Origin: Roseospira visakhapatnamensis
GTDB lineage: Bacteria; Pseudomonadota; Alphaproteobacteria; Rhodospirillales; Rhodospirillaceae
NCBI RefSeq assembly: GCF_014197915.1
Contig: NZ_JACIGK010000029.1
Span: 1 to 54,118, forward strand
Length of the DNA stretch: 54,118 bases
Direction of reading: 5' to 3'
Positions 1 to 8,092 of the stretch are shown here, piece after piece. The translations under genes were made by a program, and so were the position numbers. Within the stretch, counting starts at the first letter, position 1; every line of letters starts with the position of its first letter. The notes beneath the pieces are model-generated. The model did not search any database. It had not been told where the DNA came from and saw only the letters and a program-made list of their open reading frames with translations.

Positions 1-94
1 CGCCCCAGCCACCCTGAGCCCGCCCCTCCTCACCTGTCCCTTCAATCACCAGACCCGGTTGCGACACACTCCAACCCCATCCTGAGAACTGCTG
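1..94 (+). mobile_element. 3' end of an insertion sequence (left copy, partial)
   Basis: The first 94 nt reappear as the reverse complement at 53942-54035 with a single mismatch (13 versus 54023). Identity stops abruptly after GAGAACTGCTG at 94, as expected at an element end. A plus-strand reading frame entering from outside ends at TGA 15-17 (residues PQPP then stop), matching the last codons of the frame in the right copy. I read it as the last codons of a transposase plus about 77 nt of untranslated element end. The family is not identified. Confidence 0.6.
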
Positions 95-111
95 GATCTT
101 GTCACATCCCC

Positions 112-141
112 TTGGTGGGCCGTGCCCGATGCGTTTATACT
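112..141 (+). promoter_or_regulatory. Candidate sigma70 promoter for the sugar transferase gene
   Basis: TATACT (136-141) is a good -10 box, and TTGGTG (112-117) is a mediocre -35 box 18 nt upstream. It lies in the otherwise featureless 95-339 spacer, next to the insertion sequence end. Transcription would start near 148 and leave a leader of about 190 nt before the gene at 340. Confidence 0.35.
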
Positions 142-339
142 TATTTCAAAATGACGTGTGGCGGCTGGACGTATCGGAAGAAAAGCCGCCCCATGGCTCC
201 CCTGTTTGCCGGCGTGACGCGGGGCGTCATCCTCTCTTCCCAAGACAGGGGCCAAGGCGACAGGCCGACGAAAGCCGGCCCGATCATCGCCGTGGTGGTC
301 CCACCCCTGGACCGTTGGTTTGAAGAGGGTCGTGAGACG

Positions 340-1860
340 ATGGATGGCATAGCCCAGAAGGGGCGGATGACGACGCACGTTGCGGTGTCACCCGAGCAGG
401 AGACCGTCACTCACCGGCTACAGAACGCGCCTTCCATTTCTCGATGGACCAATCATAAGTTGTTTTCCGTCATCGTTCCCCTGGTCGACTTCGCCCTGAT
501 CGTCGGCTGCGCCTATGCGACCCGACTGCTGCACCTTGAGGTCGTCGTCGAGGATCTGTTGACGCCCGCGCTGACCGCGCTGCCCCTGGGCATCCTCGGC
601 GGCGCGCTGTTCCTGTTGGCCGCCAACGGCGCCCGCCTGTACACGTTCAAGAAGCTGATCCACACCGGACCCAACATCGCCTGGTCCCTGGTGGTGTGGG
701 GCGGCTGCCTGATGGGCATGAGCGCCCTGGGGTACCTGTTCGCCCTCGGGGACAGTTATCCGCGCACCTGGACCCTGGCCTGGGCCACCCTGGTCGCCGT
801 GGCGCTGGTCACGTCCCGCGTGGTGCTGCGGGGGGTGATCCTGTGGGCCACCCGGCGGGGGCTGTTCCGCCAGCGCCTGGCGGTGGTCGGCGCCACGCCC
901 CGGGTGATCGATCTGGTCGCCGGTTTCGCCGAGGAGAACCCCGAGGCCGACTATGAGGTCGTGGGCATCTTCGACGACCGCATCAACCGCGTTCCGCCCC
1001 GGGTCAGCGGCATCCCGGTGCTGGGCACCGTGGACGACCTGCTGGACTATTGCCGGCGCCAGTTGGTGGACGTGATCGTCATCGCCCTGCCCTGGGCGGC
1101 GGAGGGCCGCAACGCCACGATCGTGCGCCAGCTTCGCGAGTTGCCGGTGGACATCTCGCTGGTCCCGGACCTGGATACCTCGCTGTTGCCGCCGCGCGGC
1201 GTGCTGTGGCTGGGCAAGATTCCGACCATGCTGGTGAGCCGCCGGCCGTTGACCGACGAACAGCTCACCGTCAAGTGGATCGAGGACAAGATCCTCGGCC
1301 TGCTGCTGCTGCTGATCGCCTCGCCCGTTATGGTAACCGCCGCACTGGCGGTGAAGCTGACCAGCAAGGGACCGATCCTGTTCGAGCAGGAGCGCTTCGG
1401 CTTCAATCAGAAGACCATCCGGGTGCTCAAGTTCCGCTCCATGTACGTGGACAAGGGCGACCTCTCCGGACAGCGGCGCACGGTGCGCAACGACCCGCGC
1501 ATCACCCCCGTCGGCCGCGTCATCCGCCGGTTCAGCATCGACGAACTGCCGCAGTTGCTGAATGTCATCCGGGGTGACATGTCCATCGTCGGGCCACGCG
1601 CCCATGCCGTCGCCATGACCGTGGGCGGCCGCTACTACGATGAGGTGGTGGCCGAGTACGCCGCCCGCCACCGGGTCAAGCCGGGCATCACCGGCTGGGC
1701 GCAGATCAACGGCTCGCGCGGCGAGATCGAGAACGTGGCCCAGGCGGAGGAACGCTTGCGCTACGACCTCTACTACGTGGACAACTGGTCGCTGCTGCGG
1801 GACCTGCGCATCATCGCCATCACCGCCCTCCTGGTGCTGGTCGACCGCCAGGCCTACTGA
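340..1860 (+). CDS. Undecaprenyl-phosphate hexose-1-phosphate transferase (WcaJ/ExoY-type polyprenyl glycosylphosphotransferase)
   Basis: Predicted to transfer a sugar-1-phosphate from a UDP-sugar to undecaprenyl phosphate at the inner membrane, the first step of exopolysaccharide or capsule repeat-unit assembly. From the ATG at 340 it is 506 residues. Four hydrophobic segments lie between about 40 and 170, then a Rossmann-like CoA-binding domain from about 178 (AVVGATPRVIDLVAG). A fifth hydrophobic stretch at about 316-340 opens the bacterial sugar-transferase domain, with KFRSM (about 364), DELPQLLNVIRGDMSIVGPR (about 400) and KPGITGWAQINGSRGEI (about 446). GAAGAGGG sits 10 nt before the ATG. 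The frame is open further upstream (GTG 112), but that part has no family character. The neighbours are not sugar genes, so it stands apart from any polysaccharide cluster. Its 3' end overlaps the convergent rarA by 7 nt. Confidence 0.9.
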   Translation: MDGIAQKGRMTTHVAVSPEQETVTHRLQNAPSISRWTNHKLFSVIVPLVDFALIVGCAYATRLLHLEVVVEDLLTPALTALPLGILGGALFLLAANGARLYTFKKLIHTGPNIAWSLVVWGGCLMGMSALGYLFALGDSYPRTWTLAWATLVAVALVTSRVVLRGVILWATRRGLFRQRLAVVGATPRVIDLVAGFAEENPEADYEVVGIFDDRINRVPPRVSGIPVLGTVDDLLDYCRRQLVDVIVIALPWAAEGRNATIVRQLRELPVDISLVPDLDTSLLPPRGVLWLGKIPTMLVSRRPLTDEQLTVKWIEDKILGLLLLLIASPVMVTAALAVKLTSKGPILFEQERFGFNQKTIRVLKFRSMYVDKGDLSGQRRTVRNDPRITPVGRVIRRFSIDELPQLLNVIRGDMSIVGPRAHAVAMTVGGRYYDEVVAEYAARHRVKPGITGWAQINGSRGEIENVAQAEERLRYDLYYVDNWSLLRDLRIIAITALLVLVDRQAY

Positions 1861-3233
1861 CGGTCCGGCGGATCCTCCGCCCGGCCGCGCGCCGCGCGCA
1901 GCTTGTCCCAGTAGGCCAGGCGCTTGCGGATCTCGCGCTCGAACCCCCGGTCCGGCGGGTTGTAGAATCGGACGCGGTCCATGCCCTCTGGGAAGTAGTC
2001 CTGCCCCGAGAATCCGTCGGGGGCGTCATGGTCGTACTGATACCCGGCGCCGTAGCCCAGGTCCTTCATCAGCGCCGTGGGCGCGTTCAGGATATGCGCG
2101 GGCGGCGCCAGGCTGCCGGTGCGCCGCGCCGCCTTCAGCGCCCCCTTGAACGCCGTGTAGGCCCCGTTGCTCTTGGGCGCGGTGCCCAGATAAACGACGA
2201 GTTGGGCGATGGCCAGGTCGCCCTCGGGGCTGCCCAGGCGGTCATAGGTCTCCCAGCAGGCGATGGCCTGCCCCACCGCCCCCGGATCGGCGAGCCCCAC
2301 GTCCTCCACGGCGAAGCGGGTCAGGCGGCGCAGGATGTAGGCCGGATCCTCGCCGCCGTCGAGCATGCGCGCCAGCCAGTAGAGCGCCGCGTCGGTGTCC
2401 GACCCCCTGAGCGATTTGTGCAACGCGGAGATCAGGTTGTAGTGCTCCTCCCGGTCCTTGTCGTAGGCCGGGGCGCGGCGCTGCACCACCTGGGCCAGGG
2501 CGGGCGGATCCAGGGGCGCCATGCCATCGGCGCCGGCGGCGTCGCGCAAGGCGAGCAGGGCCTCCGCCAGGGTCAGCAGGAAGCGCCCGTCCCCATCGGC
2601 CATGGCCCTGAGCGCGACGCGGCCGTCGCCGGTCAGCGGCAGAGCGGCGCCGCTCAGGGCCTCGGCCCGCGCCAACAGCCGCTCCAGGGCGGCGTCGTCC
2701 AGGCGCCGCAGCACCAGCACCCGCATGCGCGACAGCAGCGCGCCGTTCAACTCGAAGCTCGGGTTCTCGGTGGTGGCCCCCACCAGCACCACCGTGCCAT
2801 CCTCCACATAGGGCAGGAAACCGTCCTGCTGGGCCCGGTTGAAGCGGTGGATCTCGTCCACGAACAGCAGCGTCCCCCGCCCCTCCCGCGCCCGCCGCGC
2901 GCGCGCCGCCTGGAACACCTTGCGCAGGTCGGCCACGCCGGAGAACACCGCCGACAGCGGCTCGAAGCGCAAGTCCACGCGGTCGGCCAGCAGCCGCGCG
3001 ATGGTCGTCTTGCCGCACCCGGGCGGCCCCCAGAAGACGATGGAGCCCAGCCGGCCGGCGTCCAGCATGCGGCGCAACGGCCCGTCCGGCCCGAGCAGGT
3101 GATCCTGCCCGACCACCGACTCCAACTCACGCGGGCGCAGTCGGTCCGCCAGCGGCCGCGACGGATCGTCGGCCGGTACCCCATCGGCCGCCGGGGCCGA
3201 CCCCGGCTCGGACCCCCCGAACAGATCGCTCAT
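1854..3233 (-). CDS. rarA: Replication-associated recombination protein A (AAA+ ATPase RarA/MgsA)
   Basis: Cytosolic AAA+ ATPase of the clamp-loader group that acts at stalled replication forks. The 459-residue length is normal for the family. Walker A is GPPGCGKTT (69-77), Walker B LLFVDEIHR (about 122-130), and sensor 1 with the arginine-finger region is GATTENPSFELNGALLSRMR. The C-terminal part carries the conserved KSLRGSDTDAALYWLARML and the YDHD region. The ATG overlaps the last codon of the upstream htrA-like gene (3230-3233), so the two are probably co-transcribed and translationally coupled. The 3' end overlaps the convergent sugar transferase gene. Confidence 0.95.
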   Translation of the reverse strand: MSDLFGGSEPGSAPAADGVPADDPSRPLADRLRPRELESVVGQDHLLGPDGPLRRMLDAGRLGSIVFWGPPGCGKTTIARLLADRVDLRFEPLSAVFSGVADLRKVFQAARARRAREGRGTLLFVDEIHRFNRAQQDGFLPYVEDGTVVLVGATTENPSFELNGALLSRMRVLVLRRLDDAALERLLARAEALSGAALPLTGDGRVALRAMADGDGRFLLTLAEALLALRDAAGADGMAPLDPPALAQVVQRRAPAYDKDREEHYNLISALHKSLRGSDTDAALYWLARMLDGGEDPAYILRRLTRFAVEDVGLADPGAVGQAIACWETYDRLGSPEGDLAIAQLVVYLGTAPKSNGAYTAFKGALKAARRTGSLAPPAHILNAPTALMKDLGYGAGYQYDHDAPDGFSGQDYFPEGMDRVRFYNPPDRGFEREIRKRLAYWDKLRAARGRAEDPPDRQ

Positions 3234-4750
3234 CCGCCAATCACCACCCGCAAGGCCCGCCCCCCGCGATTCAGGTCCAGGCGCCAGGGCGGCCGGGTGC
3301 GCTCCATCAGCCGCGCGAGCCCGCGCACGTCGCGCGGCTGACGCCCATTGACCGACACGACGACATCGCCGGGCTTCACCCCGAACCGCGCCGCGCCGCT
3401 GCGCGGGCCGACCTTCAGCACCACCACCGGACCGGCGCCCATGGCAACGCCGATTTCCTCGGACAGCGCCGGGTTCAGGTTGGCCACGGTCACCCCATTC
3501 AGGGGATGGCGCCCCCGCAGCACGGTATCATCCCGGGGCGGGTCCTCCGGCGGCGGCCGCAGCGTGACACGCAGATCCCGGGTCCGCCCGTTCCGCCAGA
3601 CGGTCAAGGTGACCTCGGTATCCAACGGCGTGGTGGCGATGCGATAGCGCAAGCCCGCCTCGTCGGCCATCGGCTGCCCATCCATGGCCAGGATCACGTC
3701 GCCGCGCTCCAGGCCCGCGCGGGCCGCCGGGCCGCCCCGCATCACGTCGGCCACCAGCACGCCGCCCGGACGCTCCAGGCCCAGCGAGCGGGCGATATCG
3801 TTGGTCACCGACTGCCCGGTCGCCCCCAGCCAGGGCCGCCGCACCCGGCCGTCCGTCAACAGGCTGTCGAGCACGACCCGGGCCATGCCCACCGGAATGG
3901 CGAAGCCGATCCCCACGTTGCCGCCGTCCTGGCTGTAGATGGCGGTGTTGATGCCCACCAGCCGGCCGCTCATGTCCACCAGCGCGCCCCCGGAGTTGCC
4001 GGGGTTGATGGCCGCGTCGGTCTGGATGAACGAGCGAAAGTCGGTGAGACCGACCGTGGTGCGGGCCAGCGCCGAGACGATGCCGCTGGTCACCGTCTGC
4101 CCCACGCCGAACGGATTGCCGATGGCCAGCACCAGATCTCCCACCTCCAGCGAGTCGGACTCGCCCGGCGGCAAGGCCGGCAGCGGCACGGACCCGGCGT
4201 CGATGATCAGGACGGCCAGGTCGGTCTGTTCGTCGGTGCCCACCAGGCGGGCATCGAACTCGCGCCGGTCGTTGAGCACCACGGTGATCTCGTCGGCCCC
4301 TTCGATCACATGCCGGTTGGTGAGGATCACGCCGTCGGGCCGCACGATCACGCCGGAGCCAAGCGCGTTCTCCACCCGCTGGCGCGGCACCGAGGGACCG
4401 AAGGGCATGCGGTTGCCGAAGAAGTGCCGGAAGAACGGATCGTTGAGCAAGGGTGGCGCGGTGCGGGCGCGCACGACACGGCGGCTGTAGATGTTGACCA
4501 CCGCCGGCGCCACGTCCCGCACGATGGGCGCGAACGACAGGGTGATCTGCTCACGCGACGTCGGCACCTCCTGCGCCAGGGCCCGCCCCGGCGTCACCAT
4601 CGCCAACGCCAGCAGGACCACCAGGGCCAGCCGTCCGGGACCCTGCCGGCGCCCCGGCGCCCGACGCGATCGCCCCACCGGAGACGCGGGCCTCGAAGAG
4701 GGGGGCCTCGGACCCGGCGCCGGGTGGCATGGAAGAACGGGATGGGTCAT
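3230..4750 (-). CDS. Do/HtrA-type periplasmic serine protease with two PDZ domains
   Basis: Periplasmic quality-control protease and chaperone of the DegP/DegQ family. From the ATG at 4750 it is 506 residues. A basic N-terminus is followed by a hydrophobic signal segment ending ALA-QE at about residue 60. The catalytic triad is visible: His147 in TNRHVIEG, Asp177 in QTDLAVL and Ser253 in INPGNSGGAL. PDZ1 follows at about 300-390 and a shorter PDZ2 at about 420-506. I prefer ATG 4750 because GGAG lies 9 nt upstream. ATG 4765 in the same frame has no clear ribosome site. The N-region before the hydrophobic segment is long for a signal peptide (about 40 residues). The stop overlaps the start of rarA. 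Confidence 0.92.
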   Translation of the reverse strand: MTHPVLPCHPAPGPRPPSSRPASPVGRSRRAPGRRQGPGRLALVVLLALAMVTPGRALAQEVPTSREQITLSFAPIVRDVAPAVVNIYSRRVVRARTAPPLLNDPFFRHFFGNRMPFGPSVPRQRVENALGSGVIVRPDGVILTNRHVIEGADEITVVLNDRREFDARLVGTDEQTDLAVLIIDAGSVPLPALPPGESDSLEVGDLVLAIGNPFGVGQTVTSGIVSALARTTVGLTDFRSFIQTDAAINPGNSGGALVDMSGRLVGINTAIYSQDGGNVGIGFAIPVGMARVVLDSLLTDGRVRRPWLGATGQSVTNDIARSLGLERPGGVLVADVMRGGPAARAGLERGDVILAMDGQPMADEAGLRYRIATTPLDTEVTLTVWRNGRTRDLRVTLRPPPEDPPRDDTVLRGRHPLNGVTVANLNPALSEEIGVAMGAGPVVVLKVGPRSGAARFGVKPGDVVVSVNGRQPRDVRGLARLMERTRPPWRLDLNRGGRALRVVIGG

Positions 4751-4931
4751 GACGGGGTGCTCCATCGGGTCAGGACGATCGCCACGGACGATGCGCCCGC
4801 AGATTTAGGACGCGCGGCGAGGCCAGGCAAACCCTTCGCGCACCCGCGCTCCCCCTTGGCCTTGGCCCGGACACCGGAGACACGACCGGCGGCGCGGCCT
4901 TCCCCTGGGCCACCATCGGGATTAGCGTGCC

Positions 4932-4955
4932 CCCTTGCCCTTGCCCTTGCCCTTG
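4932..4955 (+). repeat. Hexanucleotide tandem repeat (CCCTTG)x4
   Basis: Four perfect CCCTTG units lie between the divergent protease gene and the CoA-transferase gene. In the transferase frame they read as Leu-Pro pairs, and every TTG is a possible start codon. Copy-number change would keep the frame but alter spacing or the N-terminus. Confidence 0.8.
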
Positions 4956-4967
4956 TCCGACACGACC

Positions 4968-6230
4968 ATGACGGAGCCCGTTGCGCCGATGACCGAGTCT
5001 CCCCCTTCCGCCCCCACCGGCGGCGGCCCCCTGGCGGGGTTGCGCGTCCTCGACCTGTCGCGCGTCCTGGCCGGTCCGTTCTGCACCCAGCTTCTGGGAG
5101 ACCTGGGGGCCGAGGTGATCAAGGTGGAGCGACCCGGCCGGGGGGACGACACCCGGGCCTGGGGACCACCCTTCCTGACCGACCATGACGGCACGCCCTC
5201 GCAGGAAAGCGCCTACTACCTGTCCATCAACCGCAACAAGCGCTCGCTGGCGGTGGACCTGACCCGGCCCGAGGGGCAGGCCCTGATCCGCCGCCTGGCC
5301 GCCCAGGTCGACGTGCTGGTGGAGAACTTCAAGGTCGGCGGGCTGGCCAAGTATGGCCTGTCCTACGCGGACCTGAAAGAGGGCTGCCCGCGCCTGGTCT
5401 ACTGCTCCATCACCGGCTTCGGGCAAACCGGCCCCTACGCGCCGCGCGCGGGCTACGACTATCTGGCCCAGGGCATGGGCGGCATGATGAGCCTGACCGG
5501 CACCGCCGACGGTGATCCGGTCAAGGTGGGCAACGCCAACGCCGACCAGTTGACCGGCATGTACGCCGCCGTCGCCATCCTGGCGGCGCTGCGCCATCGC
5601 GACGCCGGCGGCCGGGGCCAGCACATCGACGCCAACCTGCTGGACAGCCAGATCGCCTGGCTGACCTACCAGGCGCAGAACTGGCTGGTGTCCGGCGAGG
5701 CCCCGGCCCGCCACGGCAACGCCCATCCGAACATCGTGCCCTACGACACCTTCCCGGCGGCCGACGGCCACCTGATCCTGGCGGTGGGCAACGACGGGCA
5801 GTTCCGCCGCTTCTGCCAGGTGGCCGGCCGCGCCGATCTGGCCGACGATCCGCGCTTCGTCACCAACGCCGACCGCATCGCCCATCGCGAGGCGCTCACC
5901 GCGATCCTGCGGCCGCTGATCGCCTCGCGGACACGCGACGCCTGGCTGAGCGACCTGGAGGCGGTGGGCGTGCCCAGCGGTCCGGTCAACACCATCCCGG
6001 ACGTGTTCGCCGATGCGCATGTCCAGGCGCGCGCCATGACCGTCGACATGGCCCATCCACTGCGGGAGTCGGTGACGCTGATCGCCAATCCCCTGCGCCT
6101 GTCGGAGACTCCGCCGGTCTACCGCCACGCCCCGCCCCTGGTGGGCGCCGATGGGGCGGCGATCCTCACGGCGCTGGGGGTATCGGACGCAGAACAAGAG
6201 CGCCTGCGGGAAGCCGGCGTGATCGCCTAG
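4968..6230 (+). CDS. CaiB/BaiF-type class III CoA-transferase
   Basis: Transfers CoA between organic acids. The substrate cannot be read from the sequence. From ATG 4968 it is 420 residues, standard for the family. The N-terminus has LRVLDLSRVLAGPFCTQLLG and DLGAEVIKVERPGRGDDTR. NRNKRSLAVDL and VLVENFKVGGLAKYGL are the expected internal blocks. The likely catalytic aspartate is Asp164 in RAGYDYLAQGMGGMMSLTG. The start is uncertain: the frame is open from TTG 4935, ATG 4968 and ATG 4989 are both possible, and none has a strong ribosome site. It is transcribed alone, divergent from the htrA-like gene. The TAG stop (6228-6230) coincides with the left end of a palindromic element. Confidence 0.9.
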   Translation: MTEPVAPMTESPPSAPTGGGPLAGLRVLDLSRVLAGPFCTQLLGDLGAEVIKVERPGRGDDTRAWGPPFLTDHDGTPSQESAYYLSINRNKRSLAVDLTRPEGQALIRRLAAQVDVLVENFKVGGLAKYGLSYADLKEGCPRLVYCSITGFGQTGPYAPRAGYDYLAQGMGGMMSLTGTADGDPVKVGNANADQLTGMYAAVAILAALRHRDAGGRGQHIDANLLDSQIAWLTYQAQNWLVSGEAPARHGNAHPNIVPYDTFPAADGHLILAVGNDGQFRRFCQVAGRADLADDPRFVTNADRIAHREALTAILRPLIASRTRDAWLSDLEAVGVPSGPVNTIPDVFADAHVQARAMTVDMAHPLRESVTLIANPLRLSETPPVYRHAPPLVGADGAAILTALGVSDAEQERLREAGVIA

Positions 6231-6360
6231 TGCACTGATCCAGACAAAAGATGCAGTTCGCATTCTATTGTCTGGATCGAAAGTGCACTAATAACAATAT
6301 TATGTGCAGCGACGCTTGCATTCAAGGGGGAATCCCTTGAATGCAAGCGTCGCTGCACTA
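6228..6360. repeat. Two-hairpin palindromic mini-element, copy 1 (MITE-like)
   Basis: Hairpin 1 (6228-6290) is bounded by TAGTGCACT and AGTGCACTA, with an 11-bp inner stem (6237-6247 with 6268-6278, GATCCAGACAA/TTGTCTGGATC). An AT-rich spacer (6290-6303) leads to hairpin 2, a perfect 25-bp stem (6304-6328 with 6334-6358) around the 5-nt loop GGAAT. The unit starts and ends with TA, as in a TA duplication. Removing it with one TA restores the TAG stop of the preceding gene. A second, decayed copy lies at 11054-11180. The rest of this gap (6361-6542) holds only the hairpin at 6450-6482. Confidence 0.75.
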
Positions 6361-6449
6361 GATCCCGTCCGGATCGTCGTCCAACGGAAGACCCCATGCG
6401 CCGCCCCACGGCCTCACCGAGATCTGCCTGGACGAAGGGTCATCCTGGG

Positions 6450-6482
6450 GTGCCTTGATCCTGACGCGTCAGATCAAGGCAC
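6450..6482. repeat. Long inverted repeat between convergent genes
   Basis: GTGCCTTGATC (6450-6460) pairs with GATCAAGGCAC (6472-6482), and the intervening TGACG/CGTCA extends the stem to 16 bp with one bulged C. It lies between the 3' ends of the CoA-transferase and xseA genes, where a shared terminator would sit. Neither side has a T-tract, so it may be a Rho-assisted stem or another dispersed palindrome. Confidence 0.5.
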
Positions 6483-6542
6483 ACGCGGCGTCACCGCGCC
6501 GGCCCGGTCGGGCCGGCTGCGTCCGACACGTCGGACGCGATA

Positions 6543-8021
6543 TCACGCACCGCCAAGCAAATCGCCCTGCCTGTCATCCGCGGACGTGCGCCGCGCCGGG
6601 CGGCGGCGGGCCCGGGGCACGGGTGGCGCGCCCCCCGTCTCGCCGCCCTCGCCCCCCGCCCCGCGCACCGTCACCCCCACCGTCCGGGCACCGGCGAACG
6701 CCAGCGTGAGGGGCTGGCCTTCGGTCAGGCCCTCCGGATCGGTCACCGGGCGGGCCTCGGCGTCGCGCACCAGCACGAAACCCCGGTCCAGCACCCGCTG
6801 GAAGGACAGGCTTTCCAGCATCCGGGCCCGACCGTCCAGGCGCCAGCCGGCCTGATCGACGGCGCGCCCCATGGCGGCGTCCAGCGCGCGCGCCAGCGCC
6901 CGCAGATCGCCCGCGCGCAGCGCCACCACCTCCCGGGGACCGCGCAGACGCGCGGCCGCGTGGTCCACGGCCGCTTGGCGCTGGTCCAGCAGGCGCGCCC
7001 AGGCCAGGGACAGCCGATGCTCCCGGTCGTCCAGGCGCCGCGCCAGATCCTCCGCCAGCCGCGCCAGGTTGGGCAGACCGCGCGCCAGGCCCTCTACCCG
7101 CGTCCGACGCTCCTCCAGCAGCCGTCCCATGGCCCCCAGCAGACGCCGGCCGTCGTCGGTCACCTGGGCCAGCAGGTCCAGACGCACCGGCACCACCATC
7201 TCGGCGGCGCCCGTCGGCGTGAGCGCGCGCAGGTCGGCGGCCAGGTCGATCAGCGTGGTATCGGTCTCGTGGCCAACGGCGGACACCAGGGGAATGGCCG
7301 AGTCGGCGGCGGCGCGCACCACCGCTTCCTCGTTGAAGGCCATCAGGTCGTCGAGGCTGCCGCCGCCGCGCGCCACGATCAGCACGTCCGGACGCGGCAC
7401 CGCCCCCCCGACCGGCAGGGCGTTGAAGCCCCGGATGGCGGCGGCGATCTCGGCGGCGGCGCCCTCGCCCTGCACGCGCGTCGGCCAGACCAGCACCCGG
7501 CGTGGGAAGCGGTCGTTGAGGCGGTGCAGGATGTCGCGGATCACCGCGCCGGTGGGCGACGTCACCACGCCGACGACGCCGGGCAGAAAGGGGATCGACC
7601 GCTTGCGCGCGGCGTCGAACAGCCCCTCGGCGGCGAGGCGGCGCTTGCGCTCCTCCAGCATCTTCAGGAGCGCGCCCTCGCCGGCCAAGTCCAGGGACTC
7701 GATGACGATCTGGTAGCTGGAGCGCCCCGGGTAGGTGGTCAGCCGGCCGGTGGCGATGACCTCCAGGCCCTCCTCGGGCTTGATCGACAGCTTCGCCATG
7801 CTGCCGCGCCAGATGACCGCGTCCAGCACCGCCGCGTCATCCTTTAGCCGCAGGTAACAATGGCCGGAGCCGGCCACCTTGGGCTGGCTGATCTCGCCGC
7901 GCACGCGGACCCGCCCGAACGCGCTTTCGACGGTGCGCTTCAGGGTCTGGGACAGGTCGGAAACCGAGACCTCGGGCAGGTTATGGGTGGGCTCGAGGCC
8001 GGGGGGCGTCTCTGTGGTCAT
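6543..8021 (-). CDS. xseA: Exodeoxyribonuclease VII large subunit
   Basis: Large catalytic subunit of the bidirectional single-strand DNA exonuclease VII. From ATG 8021 it is 492 residues. An N-terminal OB fold (about 12-110: [39 protein letters not shown]) is followed by the catalytic core with [35 protein letters not shown] and [20 protein letters not shown] long helical region then leads to the C-terminal segment [10 protein letters not shown]. The frame is open upstream to 8171, but that would overlap purD and lacks family similarity, and the OB fold begins shortly after ATG 8021. No xseB is seen in the window. Divergent from purD, with 71 nt between the starts. Confidence 0.95.
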   Translation of the reverse strand: MTTETPPGLEPTHNLPEVSVSDLSQTLKRTVESAFGRVRVRGEISQPKVAGSGHCYLRLKDDAAVLDAVIWRGSMAKLSIKPEEGLEVIATGRLTTYPGRSSYQIVIESLDLAGEGALLKMLEERKRRLAAEGLFDAARKRSIPFLPGVVGVVTSPTGAVIRDILHRLNDRFPRRVLVWPTRVQGEGAAAEIAAAIRGFNALPVGGAVPRPDVLIVARGGGSLDDLMAFNEEAVVRAAADSAIPLVSAVGHETDTTLIDLAADLRALTPTGAAEMVVPVRLDLLAQVTDDGRRLLGAMGRLLEERRTRVEGLARGLPNLARLAEDLARRLDDREHRLSLAWARLLDQRQAAVDHAAARLRGPREVVALRAGDLRALARALDAAMGRAVDQAGWRLDGRARMLESLSFQRVLDRGFVLVRDAEARPVTDPEGLTEGQPLTLAFAGARTVGVTVRGAGGEGGETGGAPPVPRARRRPARRTSADDRQGDLLGGA

Positions 8022-8092
8022 GGCCGCAAGGTATGCTAAAAGCGGCGCGCAAGGCAAAGCAGGACCCACAACAGCCAGGGAAGGCGCGACCC

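Noticed and set aside
418-1671. Minus-strand ORF opposite the sugar transferase
   Set aside because: Composition (His, Gln, Gly, Asp) and full overlap with a conserved family mark it as a shadow.
2028-3341. 437-codon plus-strand ORF opposite rarA
   Set aside because: Antisense shadow of a complete RarA. Composition is typical of a GC-rich antisense frame.
3506-5188. 560-codon plus-strand ORF opposite the HtrA-type gene
   Set aside because: It is the antisense frame of a protease with an intact catalytic triad, rich in His, Arg and Gln with no domain.
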